Source: Blasia pusilla (Eukaryota > Marchantiophyta > Marchantiopsida > Blasiales). From it: a stretch of DNA of 64,000 bases. Below the pieces are notes generated by a model that was not told the origin of the DNA, did not search any database, and was given only the letters and a program-made list of their open reading frames with translations. Below are positions 1-11,303 of the stretch, piece by piece (the stretch's first letter is position 1; every line of letters starts with the position of its first letter). Location: NCBI GenBank assembly GCA_050084515.1, contig CM114274.1:1984001-2048000 (forward strand), read 5' to 3'. Position numbers and translations under genes: made by a program.

Positions 1-2671
1 AACAATTCTGGTTGGCCTTTCTGGGTCTTCTTGTTCTCCTTGCGCCCCATCTTCCACTACTGCAAGATCTTGCCATAGACTAGACTTTCCATTAGGAGTT
101 GCAACAGCGTGATGTTTGTGGGTGTCACGGCCAAGTCCCTTAATTAGTAGATCATATGCTCCGAGGACTAGGGGCGAAGTCACGGTGGCTTCTACTCGGG
201 TGGTCTTGGAAGCTTTTGTCCTTGGAAAAGATACTATTGCAAGTTCTTTGTATACCTCTCTTTGTACTTCATGGTGGAAGTACTTGAGGTGGTTCCGGTC
301 AAAAGCAGGGTCCACATCACCTTCCAATTTTGCCTTGCCCGCTCAAAATGGTTGGCAATTCTTCGTGAAACACTCCTTCTTCTGTGGCACGAGACGGTCA
401 GTCTTCTTTTGACCGGGCTTGGACTCTTGCTTGGTCTTCACTCAAGTGTTGACTGCAAATGCATCCTCTCATAGATCCTTGGGCCAATCCAAGGACTCTT
501 CTTGAATTGTAACTATTTTCGGGGCTCGATGCGGGACAACTTCTTCGACCCGCACCAGTTTTACATTAACCTCATTCTTCGTCTTTGCTGACGATGCTGG
601 TGCTGACACGAACTTGACCTATAAGCAAGGAACTTTGGGCTCAGGACATTCCATGGCGATATGTCCTCCTTTCTTGCAACTCCCACACATTGGGTTTAAG
701 CCCACTTTGGGTTCGGAAATTTATTCGCCCAATGGTCCGGTGCTCCACAATTGTAGCAACTATTCCGCTTGATGGGCGGGGTGAATGCTGCCGGCCCCAT
801 GATTTTTCTCAAAGGCCGTTTTTCCCCAAATTACGGGGGTACATATTGTGGGATCGAATTGCGTGAAGTTATTGGATTTGGCATCGCCTGAACTGCGTAG
901 CAGCCCTCCCCCTGGTATCCTTTGTACCAACCTTCCTCATTGGCAGGATCCTCCTAGACCCAATGCAGATCTCTATAATCGAGACATTCTTGCGCCATGT
1001 GCCCTTGGCTCCCACATGTACTGCACCAAATATTAGGTCTTATCAACCCAAGTCTTCTATAGTCCTTTTGGGCTCCCAGATGTACTTTGAGCTCTACCAT
1101 CTGTTTTGATAGCTCTTCTATCACGATCCTCTCTCCGTCCTTCCTCAGTTTACCCATAGGAATTACAGATTTGTGGATAGATGACTTAGTCCCTTTGGCT
1201 CTCCGTCCTCGTTCTAAGGACGAAGAGGTTTTCTTGGTCTTGGCCCTCTGCTTCACCTTTCCTCTAGACTTTGCGGAGGACTTTGATGACTCACTTGAAC
1301 TATTTGTTGAGGAACCTGTAAGTGTCGAGGATGCTTCGTCCTTGGATGAGGAGCTTGTAAGGATGATCACCGCTAATCGCACCTTCTTCTTGTTTTGCAG
1401 GATTTTTTTGAGGCCTCGTACGCCTAGAAGAAGAAGAAGGCTGGATAGATGACTTAGTCCCTGTCGCTCTGCTGACGCAATTACTACTTCCAGCAAACCC
1501 TGTTTACCCTAGCAACAATATCGGTCCATCCCTTTTGATAATTGTGTCATAAACCAGTCCACCAATTGGGAGGTGGCGGTGTGCTCCAACTTGTTTACCA
1601 AACTTTGAAACCCCTCAATATACTCTCTCAAGGTCTCCTTCTTCCTCCTCCTCAGGTCGCGAAGCTTGGTTAGGAGTTGGTCTTCAAACTCCAGATCCTT
1701 GAACTCATGCAAGAAGGCTTGCAAGACACCCTCCCAAGTTTCTTTGGCCTTGGTCTCTAGCCCATCATACCATTGACTAACTCTTTTCTTCACCAAACGT
1801 GGGAAGACCCTTAACAATTCTTCCTCTGATCCTTCCCCATTAGCCTTGGATACATGGGCAAATTCCAACACAAAGTTATCCCTTCGACTTCCCGCAAAAG
1901 TGGGGTATTGTAACAACATTTTCTTTACATTGGTCATCTGCTGCTCTTTGCCGTGAGGCCTTGGGATGGCTGTTTGTGATCGAGGAGGCATCGGTTTCGG
2001 CTTTGGTGGCCTTGAAGGTACCTTTTCCTCGAAATCCCCAAATGCTTTCCAAGCTGTTTCTTCCTTCGACCTCGAAGGTGCAGGGGAGGTACGGGGCAAG
2101 GTACTTATGTCCCTCTTCCTACTCTTTAGCTTGGCCCGAGGTTGCGGACTAGAAGCCACTCCCGGGGTCTCCAGGATGGGATTTCTTCTTGTTTCTTGTC
2201 CCTCCTCTCAACTCGCTGATTCCGAGCTGATGGTTGATCTAAGTCCATGGGTATCCCTTGGATTTAGTGCTCTTGATTGCTTACCCGATAAATTTATGAT
2301 TTGCAACTCCATGGGTGGCCGACTTAAACTACTCAACCTATATTTCGGTGTGCTTGCACTCTTCATGCCAGGTGTTCCTCCCATAAACACAAGTACCGGG
2401 TCATCACCAAGTATAACTGACGTTCATGGGCGGAACACCTCTTGGCCACAGGTTCATTTACAAGACTTATTAACCGCTCTATCTTTCCTAAAACTTGTGC
2501 AACAAAGGGATTGGTGTTATCTTCAAAAATCCAGTGCCGAAGGGGAAATAGGTAGAGACAAAGAGTGTTCCTATGTCAACACTAAGTGGCGTGGTCTGGA
2601 CTACAGCAGAACTACTTCTTCCTTGCCCGCTTCATCCATACCCCTCTTTCTCTCTCCTCAACTAATCTTGT
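1..2671 (-). pseudogene. Ty3/gypsy retrotransposon gag region with zinc knuckles
   Basis: Reading leftwards, the frame at 2159-1509 encodes a retrotransposon capsid-type domain. It is rich in Trp/Leu helices and has the typical sequence around SQWYDGL, FLHEFKDL and REYIEGFQSLV. A second frame (1496-954) is Ser/Lys-rich and ends in a CCHC zinc knuckle (C-x2-C-x4-H-x4-C, near 1035-965). A second intact knuckle lies near 690-650, and a third near 775-745 has lost its last Cys. Several stops and frameshifts separate the pieces, so no intact polyprotein remains. Protease, reverse transcriptase and integrase would lie to the left, outside the window. The primer-binding site just upstream on this strand supports the orientation. 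Family assignment rests on the gag fold plus the primer site; a Tat/Athila-like or other plant gypsy clade is likely but cannot be fixed. Confidence 0.75.
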
Positions 2672-2692
2672 GATCCTTGGCAACGGCACTGA
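2672..2692 (-). other. Primer-binding site resembling tRNA-Asp
   Basis: On the minus strand this stretch reads TGCCGTTGCCAAGGATC. It closely matches the complement of the 3' end of plant tRNA-Asp (TGGCGCCGTTGCCGGGGATC), a primer used by many plant gypsy elements. It sits about 510 bp upstream of the gag frame, directly after a CTCTCA that would end the 5' LTR. A few mismatches indicate age. Confidence 0.6.
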
Positions 2693-3480
2693 GAGTTTTT
2701 GGTTATATATGTAATGAGCAAGAATAATTAAAAAGTGATCTTTTAAGTAATAATAGGTAGTTTGTTCCCCAAGAAAATCACAGTTATCAGAAAAGAGAGT
2801 TTGAAATGTTAATTATCGTGCATAAATGATGAAAATGTGTATGTAAGTCGAATAAAAGTATCAATCATGACATTCTCTCCTCAACAAGTACCAAGGTTTC
2901 CTTCAATGTATCTTCTCTAGTGGAATAGGAAGGACTCTCTAGGTAGAACCTCGCTAAACACAAAAGAACCTCATAGACATCGTAGTTGTGAGATGGCTCT
3001 TCCTACTCTCAGAACTCAATCTGTCATGGCGGGTTACTTTCTGTCAAAAAAAATTCATACATCCCATCCTACTGAACATTCTTTCTGGAAGGAGTTATAT
3101 CCCAATCTACTCCTCACTCTGCAGACCCAAGAGAATAATTCATATACGCTGCACATTAGAATAACGAGAGGAGATTCTACTATTCCATCAAAGATAAGAA
3201 GGCTTCAATGCGATTACAAACTCGAGAAGGTACTCTTCCTTGCTCAGGCCATTCCTATACCATAAGGACATCATTGATAGAAAGTGTAGGATTGCAATAT
3301 TACTAACTATGACTCTGAAGACCCAAAGGCAACAAATGAGTTAGAAGACTTGGCTCAGACATAGACTCTATATTGTACATGGAGTCCTTAGAAGGCTAAA
3401 GGTACTTTGGAAACTATGTTTAAACACAGATGTCAAAAGTGAAGTAAGCCAACAAGAATGCCTTGAAGGAAGGTTAGAGG
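2693..3480 (-). other. Probable LTR of the gag element, outer limit uncertain
   Basis: By position, this AT-rich stretch next to the primer site should be the 5' LTR of the minus-strand retroelement. The inner end fits an LTR terminus (CTCTCA before the primer site). I cannot place the outer TG end, and no second LTR is present for comparison. I see no other gene here; short open frames are not supported. Confidence 0.3.
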
Positions 3481-4500
3481 AAAAGAGAAGCAATCAGATA
3501 GGCAACCTGTCAAAATCCAATAGGTTGCAAGATGTCAAAAGTGAAGAAACGCATAAGCAACACAAGATAAAAAGAAATAAAGACAATAAAATGAATAGAA
3601 GGAAATCATCCGGACATGCAACTTCTCAGAATCCAACAGGTTGCATAACAGGATGTGAGAAAAAGGGGGTAAGAAAAAAGAACGAACGAGGTTACTAAAG
3701 ACACTACAAACAACTTGCCGAAATTAGACATGTTCTTTGACATAACCATTGTAAAATTCTAGTAAGAAACTATAAATAAATATGAGGAAATAATAAGAAA
3801 CACACAAGTTCCATCTAGACTTGCAATGTAACCCGTCGAAAGCCAAATGAGGAAAAGAATGACAGGAAATACATGATCGGTGGAAATTTAAAGGAAATAG
3901 AAACATAACATACATGTGAAGGTAGAGAAAGGCACCAAACACACAAGTTCCATTCAAACATCAACCCGTCGGTATTCGATAGTTTGCAAGGCATGATGTA
4001 AGAAAAATGAAACATCCATATGAAGATATGCTAGGAAGCAGACAGGTTCCATTAAGACATGGAACTTGTCAAAATTTGATAGGTTGCAAGACATGATGTA
4101 AGAAAAAGGAAACATCCATATGAAGAAATGTTAGGAAACACACAAGTTCCATTCACACATGCAACCCGTCGGAATCCGACAGGTTGCAAGACACGAGATG
4201 AAGAAAAATAAAAAACAAACATGACTCATCAAGGGTAAGAAAAAAGAAAGAATTAGGACAACAAAGAGACTTCTTGGAAGATGTTGGTAATCGAGAGATA
4301 GAAAGACAGTAAAACTGCAAAATTTCAATAAACTTCACAACCATATGAATAAATTATAGGAAATCCATATTCAGACATGCAATCCGTCAAAACTCGATGG
4401 GTTGAAAGAATAGGTTATGAGAGACACAATCCAAACACCATACCTCGAATAGCAAAAAACCAAATTTTGTCTTGTCAAAATTTGACAAGTTGTAAGTTGC
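3480..4500. repeat. Degenerate palindrome cluster, 3' part of element copy A
   Basis: Decayed copies of the window's palindrome family recur here (near 3507, 3620, 3820, 3960, 4065, 4165, 4380 and 4470). Their arms read, for example, CAACCCGTCGGAATCCGACA with TTGCAAG outside. CpG to TpG/CpA changes are common. They lie downstream of the methyltransferase-gene remnant (minus strand) at 4678-5300, which is where other copies also carry palindromes. Confidence 0.6.
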
Positions 4501-4871
4501 AGGCAGTTGAAGAACAATACATGGATTCCAAAACCACAAGTTTCAGTCTATCAAAAGTAAATCAACAACGCAAAAATAATTCAATATTAGAGCCAAATTT
4601 TTTTTCACATTTAAAGTCGTTTATTGAAATCCGTTTGCAATTCACATATTTATATTGGATTTCCTGAACTACAAACTCTAGTCCATGATCTCTTCCGCCT
4701 CGTCATCTACAAAAATGTTCCTAACTCTCATCGTTTCCTCTACAAAAAGAATTCACAGGGCTAACCAATAGCTCCTCTTTACGATTGTAGATGGAAATTG
4801 GGAAAGAAGGCGAACGTGAGAGTCTTGGTCCCCTAGGTGCTCCATATGCGCAGTGGACTCAAACGCAAACC

Positions 4872-5250
4872 GTGGGCTTGAGCTCAGCCTGACCATCGCA
4901 CCTAAAAGGATTTCCACCCAAACTTTTGTCACCTTCCAACTGAAGGGAATGCACACCAACCGCGAAACGATAGGGGGGAACGTCGCGCTCATTCACTACC
5001 AACCAATTAAGTCCTCAGAGGGAGAAGAGATCTCGTGAAATAATGGAGTTGAGCTCACTTTGACCGTTGCACCTCAAAGGGTTTCCTCCCAAACCGTTGT
5101 CACATTCCAACTGAAGGGTCACCAACTATTTCACGGTGAATATAAAGGGAATGTGCACCAAGCGCTAAAATGATAGGTGGGAACGTTGCATTGATTCACT
5201 ACCAATTGACTTAGTCCTCAGAGGGAGAGGAGCTCTTGCTAAATCATGGA
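4872..5250. repeat. Two tandem ~190-bp units inside copy A
   Basis: The block at about 4872-5040 is repeated at about 5046-5250. Both share GAGCTCA, TGACC(A/G)T(C/T)GCACCT, CCAACTGAAGGG, TCACTACCAA and GTCCTCAGAGGGAGA in the same order. The second unit has an insertion around 5120. Neither the promoter of copy 1 nor that of copy 3 has this block, so the duplication is private to this derivative. Confidence 0.75.
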
Positions 5251-5281
5251 AAATGAAAAAATGAAAGGCGTCAAAGTTGGT

Positions 5282-5290
5282 CCTTATATA
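5282..5290 (-). promoter_or_regulatory. TATA box of ParB-methyltransferase gene, copy A
   Basis: TATATAAGG on the minus strand, inside a block shared with 32563-32571 and 49679-49687. Each is followed, further from the gene, by a GCCGTTGGA/CTTGACCGTTGG-like sequence. Conservation between otherwise diverged copies supports a real core promoter. Confidence 0.6.
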
Positions 5291-5399
5291 GTTTTGAAGC
5301 CATTGGATCTTGACCGTTGGGGGCGATGGCGACAGAGGACCTTCGGGGCGACAACGACCGTTTTCCTTTGAAGCAACAATAATGGCAGACCGTTACGCT

Positions 5400-5850
5400 G
5401 CGTGCAACCCGTTGGATTTTGAACGGTTGCACTTGGACAAAGTTCATGGAATTCTCCTAGCCCAACCCTTGTCTTACTGCAACCCGACACAATTGGACGG
5501 GTTGCACTTACCCCATGAGGCTATACGCCATACGTCTTTTGAAGATGTCAATGCAACTCGTCCGATTCCGACAGGTTGAATGACCCCCTTCACACTCTTC
5601 TTTCATGTATGTCCTAAAGTCCCCCAACTTTGGACCAACTTCCTCCTATCGAAATCTGAGGGGTTAAAAAAAATCCACCGCGGACCCTCTCCTTACCGCC
5701 GAATCACTTACATGTGCAATAAAGCAACCTGCCGGAATCATACGGGTTGACCAACATGATCCCTTGCAACCCAAATTGACTCGCTTTCATCCAAACTCTT
5801 AAGGGCGACTCCATAGCAATCCGTCATAGTCCGACGGGTTGCTAATCCAT
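5400..5850. repeat. Palindrome cluster in the divergent promoter, copy A
   Basis: About six palindrome copies (near 5405, 5480, 5552, 5725, 5770 and 5820), with arms such as GCAACCCG...ACGGGTTGC. They lie between the leftward TATA at 5282 and the rightward TATA at 5952, matching the cluster at 49.8-50.7 kb in the larger copy. Confidence 0.7.
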
Positions 5851-5951
5851 TCATCTAATGTAGAAATATTCTTGATCGTTGGGTACAGTCTGCTCGCGAT
5901 GGTTCAACCTAACCATCAACTTATTGTCAAAAATAAAATGACACTGTTCAC

Positions 5952-5958
5952 TATAAAT
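5952..5958 (+). promoter_or_regulatory. TATA box of transposase-like gene, copy A
   Basis: TATAAAT within TTCACTATAAATT, 86 bp before the ATG at 6038. It is followed by a CATTCT-rich stretch. The same arrangement occurs at 50801-50807. Confidence 0.55.
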
Positions 5959-6037
5959 TCAGATTTCTTATTCTCATTCTCATTCTCATCCCTTCAAGTG
6001 GAATTATCTTTGCTATTATATCCTAATGGGAAATTAT

Positions 6038-8030
6038 ATGAAACTCACTTGTGGCAGCCATATAGTGTCTCTTTCTCAATCAGAGATAATTCGGGTGAAA
6101 CCTAGTGATTCTCATGTATAAGTTGACAAATATTTCCTCCCACTCCGATTTCTTCTCTAGATTGGAACCATCTTTGTTTCAAAAGATGTTATGGCGGATG
6201 GAATGGATGACGTTATAGGTGAAACAATCCAGCTTAAGATTGGAGACTCCAAAGTATGGAATCTCTCACCTTACTCCAATGGACAATATAGAGTCTATGG
6301 CTTTTCTCATAAGCTCATTATGTCTCATCTCAATGGTATGAAACTTACGAGTGCTCCGAGCTCCATATTTGCCACCCCTGCTTCTACCGATCCAACGTCG
6401 ACTCCAAACTCACAAGTTCATGACAGTGGTTCTAGTCGTGGAGATTTCGGATGTCATTGACCTCGCGGGATCTGTTGGAAACAAATCAGACCCAACCCAA
6501 CATACGCATATTCATTCCTATTAAGAGTTTTGGATAATAGTTTGCGTTCGTCTCTACCCTTGCCTTGAAAATATTCAAGCATATTCTTGTGGATGAGTTG
6601 CCAACCATATATGATGGAAACTGTATTTTCCACTTGCCTCCAATTGATGGTCGTGCTAAAAAAAAAGATGGAGGACACGTGAAGGGGATGGATAGAAAAT
6701 CTGATTGTCATCGATGGTGCAGACCGCAGCGGACGAATGCTTCATTCCTAGGAGGTCCTTGAATTGTATCTCCCGCCAATGCAATGGAGCCTTGGAGTAT
6801 AGAAGTCCATGCCACTTGTTCCTAGAACGGAACAAGGAAGTCAATACTCATAATTTATGCCAAAAAATGTAGAAACTCCTTATGCAGTTGGTGCGACCAT
6901 ACCTCTGGGTGGCCATCAATGTCCTCATTGTCATGCCTCTCCTTTCTACATTGGAGCGTGTCCCGCTTACATTTTTTCATAGTGCATGACTACAGTTCTA
7001 CGTCCAATTACACCAGGTTGTGTGTCCATGTTGGGTCTCACACTCATCCTATCTCTAATGCCATTCAGAGGCACATCAAGAAGTATGTGGTCAAGAAAAT
7101 TGCGGAGGTATATAAAAACTCTCCATAATCTAAGCCTAGAGTGATCAAACTGGCGACATCATCATAAATCCGTGATAAAATTCTTAGAATACCTAGCCAA
7201 GGGGAGATCACAGCAGTTGAGGAGAAACAACTCTGGGATAATCTTGCCTTTCTTGCAAATTCTTCCTGAATGCTTTAGGAACTTGTTGCAACAAATACTA
7301 ATACTTGATGGAAAGACTTCAGAGATGGATGCCATTGCCAAGATCAAAGCAAACTCGAAGTTTCCATTTATTCAGGGATTGCAATTCATGGGCCAAGGAG
7401 GCGAGGGATCCAAAGCTTATGTATTCAAAATGTCTACTTCATGGCCCTCTAGTGGCCTTGATCTTATTGACACAATGAGGGCAGGAGAAGATCTATTTAG
7501 GAGCTGGGTCAATTTTGATATTTGCGACAGGGTTTTGAATGGATGGTTGACCATGGGTGCACACGTCTACGACCATGTGGATAAGGAATTCAAAACCTCT
7601 TTTTTTTAAAGGTAAACGCATAAGATGTTGGCATCTTGAAGATGTGTTGGTTACTCTTATTGGAGGTGGTGAAGGAAAACAAAAGGCCACCCCCTAAAAT
7701 TGATGGGTTCATGGCAGAAAATGCACAACCGGGATGGATTGCTATCTGGGAGGTGAAGCTCAACTGGAAAGGGAGAGGTTGGATGCATTCCATTGACAAC
7801 AGTTCGTGACAGGATACATAATATCTTGCATCAGGGAGAATAAGAGAACAGAGCATGTTGCTCTTCTACAAAAGTGCAAGGAAGGCCGAACTTTAAAACA
7901 AGCCATGGAATGCCATCAAGAATTTCATGTGTGGTGGCGGAAGCATGAAATTGAGGGAAAATATAAAGAATTCTGTTCCTGGTTATTAGATGCAAGAATG
8001 TTTTGTGGAATCGCAACCCGTTAGAGTTAG
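6038..8030 (+). pseudogene. MULE-like transposase gene, copy A, 5' half
   Basis: Homologous to the copies at 50901-52980 (+) and 57480-55950 (-). The start ATG at 6038 opens MKLTCGSH and is probably ancestral, since the 50.9-kb copy has GTG there. Recognisable parts in order: an N-terminal region with VWNLSPYSNGQYRVYGF; CHRWC (near 6710); CPHC and a V-H-V-G-S-H-x-H segment (about 6930-7055); then the core (about 7370-7760) with YDHV and the MAENAQPGWIAI block, a DDE-like aspartate position in relatives (D in FMADNAQ, changed here). Stops and frameshifts occur every few hundred bases. The SWIM-encoding second exon is missing: at 8030 the sequence passes from a palindrome straight into the element's terminal region. 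The assignment to MULE-type transposases rests on the SWIM finger of the fuller copy plus the D...FHW-like pattern, so it is an inference. Confidence 0.6.
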
Positions 8031-8210
8031 ACGGGTTGCCATAATGGGGAAGAAGACAACTTTTTGTGGGAGTGACTAAGAACAAAGAACAAAATTGTAA
8101 AATTTATTCCAAAAAAGTCCTTCCTCTCTTCAACTCATATGAAGCTCTCTTCAAACACACAAGAAACTCTCTTAACACTTGAGTAATATGTTATTAGTGA
8201 AAACTCAACT
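8031..8210 (+). other. Right-hand terminal region of element copy A
   Basis: CTCTCTTCAAC, GAAACTCTCTT and neighbouring words match the region after the transposase gene at 55.55-55.70 kb and its inverted copy at 57.5-57.7 kb. Here it directly follows the first transposase exon, consistent with an internal deletion. The purine/pyrimidine-rich tip seen in other copies is not recognisable before the retroelement begins. Confidence 0.45.
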
Positions 8211-9540
8211 CTAATGAAGTCCCACATAATGGCGCCACTTCCTCAAGAAATAAACCACTGCAAACAAATCTTCGTCGTAAGTAGGCCATATGTGATTGGT
8301 ATTGCAAAGCTTTTTGCTTTTGTATGCTACAAACCTCCCTTCTTGCACCAACATTCTTGCAATGGCATTGTCTTTAGCATCCGTATGCATGTCAAAGAAT
8401 TCTTCAAGCTTGGGTAGCTTCAACACATGCTTTTGTGACAAGATATTTTTGGCTCAGTTGAATGATGCATCCACTTCACAGGTCCGTGTTGTGTTGGAAA
8501 AAAATGCATTCTAATTTGTAAGAGGTCTCACTATTCTTGCACGATTCCTCACATAGGTTCGCTAAAATTGGATAGATCCAATGAACCTTCTCATCTCCTT
8601 CACATTGGAGGGAGGTTTTGACTCAAAAATTACTTTGACTCTATCCATATCTGAACTTATTCCATCTCCACTAATTGCATGATCCAAGAACTTGGTCTAA
8701 CTCAAACTAAATTCATTCTTCTCCACATTCTCTTATAACTTGTTATCTCTAAGTGTTGACAAGACCACCTTCAAGTGTCATGCGTGCTCCTCCAATGATT
8801 TCAAATAGATCAATATATCATTCATCAATGTGGTGAAAATGACGTTCATCAATGTGGTGAACATTGAAGGTGCATTTACACGTAGCGAAAGGCATCACTA
8901 CAAACTTGAACAAATCGTATCTCATTCTACACGTAGTCTTCTCCGCATGAGCTTCTGATATATGAATCTTACATTAGCCAAAATTCAAAGCAATCCTTTT
9001 GAAGTAATTAACACCTAACAACGTATCAAAGAGGTCATCTATCCTTGGAAGAGGATAATTATTCTCTACCATCATTTTTTTGAGTGCTTGATAATTGATA
9101 CATAGTCTCAACCTCTCGTCCTTCCTTTTTACTAAAAGAACCGGTGCTCCATGAGGTAACTTATTGGTTTGGATGTACCCCCTCTCCAAGAGCTCACCCA
9201 TTTGGTTCTTCAGCTTAGGGAGCTCAACTTGATTAAGTCTATATGGAGCCTCTAAGGATGGTTGAGACCTTGGTATCACCTCAATCTTATGATCTACTAT
9301 ACTAATTGGTGTTAATTCATGCGTGAACTCCTTCGTTGAAACATCCCAAACTCCTTCATCACTCTCCAAAGTATATCGAAGGGTATTGTCAAAGTTGAGT
9401 CTTGATCTCCACATCCTTTGCTTGTAGTCTCTACTTGTCTCATCAAGTAGAGAAACCCATCTTCTATATTGGTTGGACTTTCCCTCATAATGAAATTCAC
9501 CCACTCCTCTTTCAAAGGAACCTCATGAACCAATCTCACC
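8211..9540 (-). pseudogene. Ty3/gypsy reverse transcriptase and RNase H fragment
   Basis: At 9504-8974 the minus strand encodes the start of a gypsy reverse transcriptase: the EAPYRLNQVEL and PHGAPVLLVKRKD blocks, then LCINYQALKK and the NNYPLPRIDDLFDTL block. The YxDD catalytic block would follow but is disrupted. At 8441-8211 the minus strand encodes the RNase H start, with AYKSKKLCNTNHIWPTYDEDLFAVV-like sequence (a typical gypsy FxSRKLxxAExNYxxxxKELLAIV region). Orientation matches the gag at 1-2.2 kb, but the order (RT right of gag on the minus strand) means this is a different element or a rearranged piece. Integrase is not seen; the element is broken at about 8210, next to the terminal region of transposon copy A. 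Confidence 0.85.
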
Positions 9541-10763
9541 TAAGACCACTTGCCTTTTACTAAGACACTAAAGGGTCTTTGGAATTGGACCTCATTGTCC
9601 CCTCCCCTAATTGTACATATGCAACGTCAAGAAGCAATTCCACACATAACTATTCACTTTCTTACTGTGCAAGGGTTAGGATTCCTTCTTTGGGTCTAAT
9701 CTTACCTATGTATTAAAAAAATTATTCCATCATAGACACGAGTAGTGAGATTTGTTCTACATGCAACACACGCACAAATGAAAAAGAACAACTAGCCACT
9801 TCTCGTTTGGATAGTTGGTAACCTTACTCATATTGTAGACTCTAAACATTGTACATCCTTACATAAGCTTGTATCTCAAGCACTGTAGGATTGTACCATG
9901 AGTTGATTCAAGTTTGCAAAAATAGTCATAATAAAAATGGACTTTAAATTACATTGACCTTCAAAAGGAAGAAACAAATATTATTCCCCAATTGTGTGGC
10001 TAAATTTTACACCACCGACCAAGATCAAATACGTTTAGAGACTTCCATTATCCAAAAGGTTATCTATGTGTAAAATATTCCAAATATACGGTTTAGACAG
10101 AAATAACATGTCTCTAGATCTCGGTAGGTGGGAGAAAAATATCAAAGTGCGATATGCACACTAGGAAATCCATTCCCGAACATAGCCAAAATTTGGCTAC
10201 TTAATGTTCAATGAGCACTACGTAGAGTTATTAAATATTTACATTATAACGAACCTAAATCTTTGACCAAATCATATGCACACATGTGTAGTATGGGCAC
10301 AGTAGACAAAAAGAACAAACTCCCATGAAAAACTGATGAGTTATATAGTTGATTGTGAAATGGCAACTGGTATTTAATCAACCCGAAGAAATTGAAATAT
10401 ATACATTATAAAAGTATATCAGGTAAAGACAAGTATCATTCACTTATTATAAAGTGACTATCACACTCAATATATGTGCACTTACTTCTACTCAATCCAT
10501 GCTCATTATATTATAGTTAGACACACCCACATAGTAGATTGGTTAATAACATCTTATTATGTGACCGTAGTCCATTTCCAATATTTATGATATAAAAATG
10601 ACAAAGTCTGATAATAGTAATAGGCAAGCCCTTCATAATACAATCACTCTCTCCATAACGCTGATGTATATCATACTACCTACAAAATCAAAGAAAAAAC
10701 CTTTCTATGATGAATAAGCAAAGATTAAACCAACATAGAATGTCTGCCTAGACTAAAATTGCA
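9541..10763. other. AT-rich region, no gene recognised
   Basis: No frame of convincing length or composition. It may include upstream remains of the gypsy element to its left, but I see no motif to support that. Confidence 0.5.
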
Positions 10764-11303
10764 TTGCAAAAAAAGTTGCAATGCCAAGCCTATTATTATG
10801 CATGGCCATTTGTAGCAGACTATCTACTAAAATGGAAAGATACAGGAAAATCCACGTTTGGATACATGCAATGTTGTGGATATTTTGGCTATGTTCTTTA
10901 CTCTAACTCACGTGTCAAAATGACCATTGTGCAATATTCCCTCCATTTTCCATGTGCACTATGCAATGGTTTCCTAATACATTACATCATCCCAAAACCA
11001 GGTCACTTCCATAAATGTGATCTATGTACTTCAGGGGATCCACATACTGATCTAAATGTGTACTTGACATCCTCCTGTGTCAAGAAGATTCTTACCATTA
11101 ATCCCATTGAATTGAAACTTTTATCTATAGTAGATTTGAGGTTAGGAGTTGAGAATAAATTCGACGACTTCCACAAGGGTTTCTTATGCATGTTTTTTCT
11201 ACTAGATTCCCCATTTGTTGCATTTAACTTTGATAGTAGTCAATTATTTAGTGTGTTTTCACTATATAGGCCTTATGCCTTTCTGATGCATCAGCTAGTT
11301 TAG
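10764..11303 (+). pseudogene. Unrecognised 179-codon frame with CxxC pairs
   Basis: The longest open frame in this AT-rich block. It contains CALC and, about 25 residues later, HKCDLC, which could form a zinc-binding site. Further on, LLSIVDLRLGVENKFDDFHKG resembles a short motif region of Helitron-type proteins, but the match is weak. It lies 1.7 kb upstream of the Pif1-like helicase remnant on the same strand, so it may be part of the same decayed element. I do not assign a function; chance openness is also possible. Confidence 0.25.

Larger units (their letters stand above)
4678..5300 (-). pseudogene. Internally deleted ParB-methyltransferase gene, copy A (promoter joined to last exon)
   Basis: The minus strand from about 4870 to 4678 encodes the conserved C-terminal segment seen in the other copies: RGPRLS, then a PSFP..IYNR-like stretch, ending in a VDDEAEEI-like acidic tail and a stop at 4680-4678. 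A few hundred bases upstream lies the same TATA-containing promoter that precedes the complete copies at 32.57 and 49.68 kb. Everything between (coiled coil, ParB-like domain, both methyltransferase halves, introns) is missing. This is an internal-deletion derivative, comparable to non-autonomous relatives of many DNA transposons. Small frameshifts interrupt the remaining coding segment. The transposase-like gene to its right (6038) keeps the divergent arrangement seen at 49-51 kb. Confidence 0.65.
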
